Origin: Ancylobacter vacuolatus
Lineage (GTDB): Bacteria; Pseudomonadota; Alphaproteobacteria; Rhizobiales; Xanthobacteraceae
DNA length: 64,000 nt
Reading direction: 5' to 3'
NCBI RefSeq assembly: GCF_030813595.1
Contig: NZ_JAUSUH010000005.1
Span: 1-64,000, forward strand
In this document: positions 61,438 through 64,000 of the stretch, one piece after another
Layout of the letters: every line of letters starts with the position of its first letter
Position numbering within the stretch: position 1 is the first letter of the stretch
Program-made: the position numbers and the translations under genes
The notes under the pieces: generated by a model
Told to the model about the DNA's origin: nothing
What the model saw: only the letters and a program-made list of their open reading frames with translations
Databases searched by the model: none

Positions 61438-62826
61438 ATGAATATCGTCACTGACGCGGAAAACGCTCAGAGCGGTGCCACGCCGCACGCACCAAAGACC
61501 ATCCGCCTGGAGGCGCCGGGCCTAGGCGCGGCCAGCACCTGGCGCAATATGGGCCCCGGCATCGCCGCGGCGATGACCGGCATCGGCGCCAGCCACATCA
61601 TGCACGCCCCCACAGCCGGCGCCCAATATGGCTATGCCCTGCTCTGGGTCATTCCCTTCGCCTATATCCTCAAATACTGCGCCTTTGAATTTGCCCACCG
61701 CTATACGCTGGTAAAGGGCGAATCCATTATGGATGCCTATCAGCGCATCGGGCATGGCAAGGGCAACTGGCCGCTCTGGTACCTGATGTTCCAGGGTGTG
61801 GCGAACACGTTCGGCATTGCCGGGCGCACGCTGGGCTGCGCCGCGATGATCTGGGCCGCCTTTCCCTTTCTGTCGCTGGAGCTCTGGTCGGTCGTCATTC
61901 TTCTCGTCACTGTCGCCATTCTCTGGCTGGGCAAATACGCCGCCGTGGAGGCGGTGGTGAAACTGCTCATCATTGTCTTCGCCGTATCGTGCTTCATCGC
62001 CTTCTTCCTGCAGGCGCCGCCGCCGGGCGAGTACCTGTCCCGGCTGCTGCCGACCCTGCCGCCCATCGGCGCGGCGCTGCTCTTTGGCGCCATGTGGGGC
62101 TATTTCCCGACGACGCTCGAAGTCGCGCCGATGCAGTCGAACTGGGCGGTCGACAAGAAGTCCGGCATGGTGAAGGTGCATGACCTTCGCCGGCAGGGCT
62201 ACGAGGTGGAGCTGGCGCCGAACTATCTGCGCAACTACTTCATCCTGTTCAAGCGCGACATGAACATCAGCTACATCATCTCCGGCCTTACCGGCGCGAT
62301 CTTCCTGATCGTCGGTGCCGCCGTCCTCCACCCGATCGGGTTGGTGCCGGCGAGCCGGGAAATGGGCCAGACCATCGCCCGCATCTACACCGACACGTTC
62401 GGCGCGTGGATCTTCCCGGTCATCATTGCCGGCGGTGTCGCGGCGCTGTTCTCCACCGTCTTCACCTATTATGACGGTCAGGCGCGGCTGATCGAGGAAT
62501 CGGCGGTGCGGCTGCGCGCCTCGCTCGATACGCCGGAGCGCCGCAAGCTGATCTATCGCGGCTTCCAGGTCTTCCTCACCGCTGCCGGCATCGGCATCGT
62601 CTACGGCCTGCCCAACCCGATCTTCGTGGTGCAGATCGCGTCCTTCCTGGCGCTGCTGTTCTCGCCGGTGCTGTTCTGGCTCAGCATCCAATCGGTGAAG
62701 CGCAACTTCAAGACGCCCGAAGAGCTCGCATTCATGCCCTCCAAGCTCATGTTCGCCTGGGCGTGGGTCGGCACAATCGGGCTGGCGCTGATCAGCGTCT
62801 ATGTCATCTGGATCGAGTGGCTCTGA
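61438..62826 (+). CDS. Nramp-related transporter lacking the metal-binding motifs
   Basis: 462 residues with about 11 transmembrane helices and an Nramp (LeuT-fold) layout: the GPGIAAAMTGI start of helix 1, AGAQYGYALLWVI, EFAHRYTLVKGESI and the C-terminal helices align without gaps to Nramp. But the metal-coordinating DPGN of helix 1 reads GASH (50-53), and the MPH of helix 6 is replaced by WGYFP (220-224). The acidic and methionine ligands for manganese or iron are therefore absent. A long cytoplasmic loop (KKSGMVKVHDLRRQG, about 238-252) is also unusual. Substrate unknown. GAGGAGAGG precedes the ATG. Confidence 0.82.
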   Translation: MNIVTDAENAQSGATPHAPKTIRLEAPGLGAASTWRNMGPGIAAAMTGIGASHIMHAPTAGAQYGYALLWVIPFAYILKYCAFEFAHRYTLVKGESIMDAYQRIGHGKGNWPLWYLMFQGVANTFGIAGRTLGCAAMIWAAFPFLSLELWSVVILLVTVAILWLGKYAAVEAVVKLLIIVFAVSCFIAFFLQAPPPGEYLSRLLPTLPPIGAALLFGAMWGYFPTTLEVAPMQSNWAVDKKSGMVKVHDLRRQGYEVELAPNYLRNYFILFKRDMNISYIISGLTGAIFLIVGAAVLHPIGLVPASREMGQTIARIYTDTFGAWIFPVIIAGGVAALFSTVFTYYDGQARLIEESAVRLRASLDTPERRKLIYRGFQVFLTAAGIGIVYGLPNPIFVVQIASFLALLFSPVLFWLSIQSVKRNFKTPEELAFMPSKLMFAWAWVGTIGLALISVYVIWIEWL

Positions 62827-62860
62827 ATTCCTCTCCCTAGGGCCTGAGACACTCGCGACT

Positions 62861-62893
62861 GCCCCGCCTTCCAGGAAGGCGGGGCTCTTTTTT
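62861..62893 (+). terminator. Rho-independent terminator after the Nramp-like gene
   Basis: A GC-rich stem GCCCCGCCTTCC (62861-62872) pairs with 62874-62885 and is followed by CTTTTTT, a strong intrinsic terminator 34 bases after the stop. Confidence 0.85.
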
Positions 62894-62982
62894 GGCGATC
62901 AAACCCGATGCGTCTCAAACGACGTGACAAGAGCCGCCCAATCCATTAGAAAAGCCGCAGGGTGTCTCTTCTTATCACAGTA

Positions 62983-63022
62983 GAGGCAGGTTTTGCGTCG
63001 GTCGGGCCGCCACGCAGGAGCT
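62983..63022 (+). repeat. Diverged direct repeat, copy 2
   Basis: GAGGCAGGTTTTGCG followed by GGTCGGGCCGCC, matching copy 1 at 60993-61033. It lies about 350 bases before mrpA. Both copies precede a membrane-transport gene by a similar distance. Confidence 0.65.
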
Positions 63023-63373
63023 GCCGTGCATGAGATCATCTGACGTTCATTTTCCGTCTGCTCGCTCTATTAGATCGCTGCGCGACACTCGCGTGGGCAC
63101 CCGGCCCATTGCGTTTTGCCTGAGCTTCGCCCCGCCTACAGCGATCAATCGCTAGTCTTATCGAAACTGCGGCGGAACAGGATTGTCACGATTGTCTCCG
63201 AACGACTGCAATTTCAACAGCTTGGCCGATAGGCGCCCTAGCCTTCATTGCCGGGCGCGGAACCATTGGCTTCTGGCCTTGGTTGCGCCAGCGATGCCGC
63301 TCGGCAGGTCTTTCGCCCCCGGGCGACACGGGCGCCACGCCGATGAGTGGACGTGCTGCGGGACGGCTCTGTG

Positions 63374-64000
63374 ATGGTGCTGTGGCTCATTCCCCTGCTG
63401 CCGCTGTTCGGCGCCATTCTCCCCGCGCTCCTCATCCGCTCGGGGCGCGATGTCTGCGCCAATGCGACCGGCTTCGTGTCGCTGGCGGCGCTCGGCCTGC
63501 TGCTGTCGCAGGCGCCGGCGGTGTTCGCCGGCGAGGTGGTGCGCGTCAGCCTGCCCTGGGTGCCGCAGATCCAGCTGTCCTTTTCCTTCATGCTGGACGG
63601 GCTCGGCTTCTTCTTCGCGGCGATGATCCTCATCATCGGCCTTCTGGTCATTGTCTATGCGCGCTTCTATCTCGACCGCGCCGACCCGATGGGGCGCTTC
63701 TACGCCTATCTCCTGCTGTTCCAGGGGGCGATGCTGGGCGTGGTGCTGTCCAACAACATCATCCTCCTGCTGGTGTTCTGGGAACTCACCAGCCTCACCT
63801 CCTTCCTGCTGATCGGCTTCTGGCGCCACCGTGCCGATGCCCGGCAGGGTGCGCGCATGGCGCTCATCGTCACCGGCGGCGGGGGGCTTGCGCTCATCGG
63901 CGGGCTGCTGCTCCTTGGCAGCATTGCCGGCAGCTACGAGATTTCCGAAATCCTGGCGCGCGGCGACCTCATCAAAGCCTCGCCGCTCTATCTGCCGGCG
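63374..64000 (+). CDS. mrpA: Mrp-type Na+/H+ antiporter subunit A, N-terminal part (partial)
   Basis: First 209 codons of a gene that continues past the window. It has multiple hydrophobic helices and the MrpA/NuoL-type segments FMLDGLGFFFAAMILIIGLLVIVYARFYL, YLLLFQGAMLGVVLSNNIILLLVFWELTSLTSFLLIGFW (with the essential glutamate after FW) and MALIVTGGGGLALIGG. MrpA is the large subunit of the multi-subunit monovalent cation/proton antiporter; NuoL of complex I is the main alternative, but the DGLGFFF and GRFYAYLLLFQGAM pattern favours Mrp. The ATG at 63374 directly follows a GTG and is the likely start. Confidence 0.88.
   Translation, partial: MVLWLIPLLPLFGAILPALLIRSGRDVCANATGFVSLAALGLLLSQAPAVFAGEVVRVSLPWVPQIQLSFSFMLDGLGFFFAAMILIIGLLVIVYARFYLDRADPMGRFYAYLLLFQGAMLGVVLSNNIILLLVFWELTSLTSFLLIGFWRHRADARQGARMALIVTGGGGLALIGGLLLLGSIAGSYEISEILARGDLIKASPLYLPA

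Larger units (their letters stand above)
62827..63373. other. Intergenic region before mrpA
   Basis: 547 bases: the Nramp-like gene's terminator (62861-62893), copy 2 of the direct repeat (62983-63022) and a probable promoter region for mrpA. The small open frames here contain nothing recognisable. Confidence 0.5.

Overview
The window is about 64 kb of GC-rich DNA with short spacers and very few AT-rich stretches. It reads as the chromosome of a Hyphomicrobiales (Rhizobiales) alphaproteobacterium. Supports are an RpoH sigma factor with an intact RpoH box, a proton-translocating transhydrogenase subunit, a CtaG/CoxII/fused CoxI-III oxidase locus, an Mrp-type antiporter start, and two palindromic intergenic repeats of a kind I know from rhizobial and Xanthobacteraceae genomes. 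A Xanthobacteraceae-like host (Ancylobacter, Starkeya, Xanthobacter) is an inference only.

Layout. 1-3786 is a housekeeping end: the pntB 3' end, a CBS-domain protein, rpoH, rluD, a small membrane protein whose start codon overlaps that of rluD, and tRNA-Glu(CTC). 3787-4548 is a gene-poor stretch next to the tRNA. From 4549 to 53008 the DNA is a mosaic of five catabolic modules, each with its own ABC importer and at least one adjacent regulator. (A) 4549-13560: arginine transaminase, 2-ketoarginine decarboxylase, a TetR regulator and a guanidino-group hydrolase, divergent from a basic-amino-acid importer and an M20 hydrolase. (B) 13593-24005: a LysR regulator, a PotABCD-like importer, a diiron membrane desaturase-like enzyme, a TIM-barrel protein, a class II aldolase, a Rieske oxygenase of the quaternary-amine type and a PYROXD2-like flavoprotein. 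(C) 24118-36364: an IclR regulator divergent from a CoA-transferase, a TauABC/SsuABC-type importer, an NADP oxidoreductase, an aldehyde dehydrogenase, an iron-type alcohol dehydrogenase, a citrate-synthase-like CoA lyase and an aconitase paralogue. (D) 36462-44912: a creatininase, an amidohydrolase, a PotABCD-like importer and a CDA-fold deaminase, divergent from a LysR regulator. (E) 44926-53008: a LysR regulator divergent from a CuyA-like lyase, a DegT aminotransferase, an Asp/Glu racemase-like protein, TauABC and an HpsN-like dehydrogenase, which together suggest organosulfonate use.

53019-60744 is a respiratory locus: fused cytochrome oxidase subunits I+III, subunit II, CtaG, a CopD-like protein, a DUF2231 protein and a YdeP-type molybdopterin oxidoreductase. 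61438-64000 holds an Nramp-like transporter that lacks the metal-binding motifs, then the 5' part of mrpA.

The theme is scavenging of nitrogen- and sulfur-containing small organics (arginine and other guanidino compounds, creatinine, probably a quaternary amine, C2/C3 sulfonates). The enzymes of modules B, C and E form combinations that I cannot match to a described pathway; these are the strongest candidates for something new. No insertion sequence, prophage or CRISPR array was seen.
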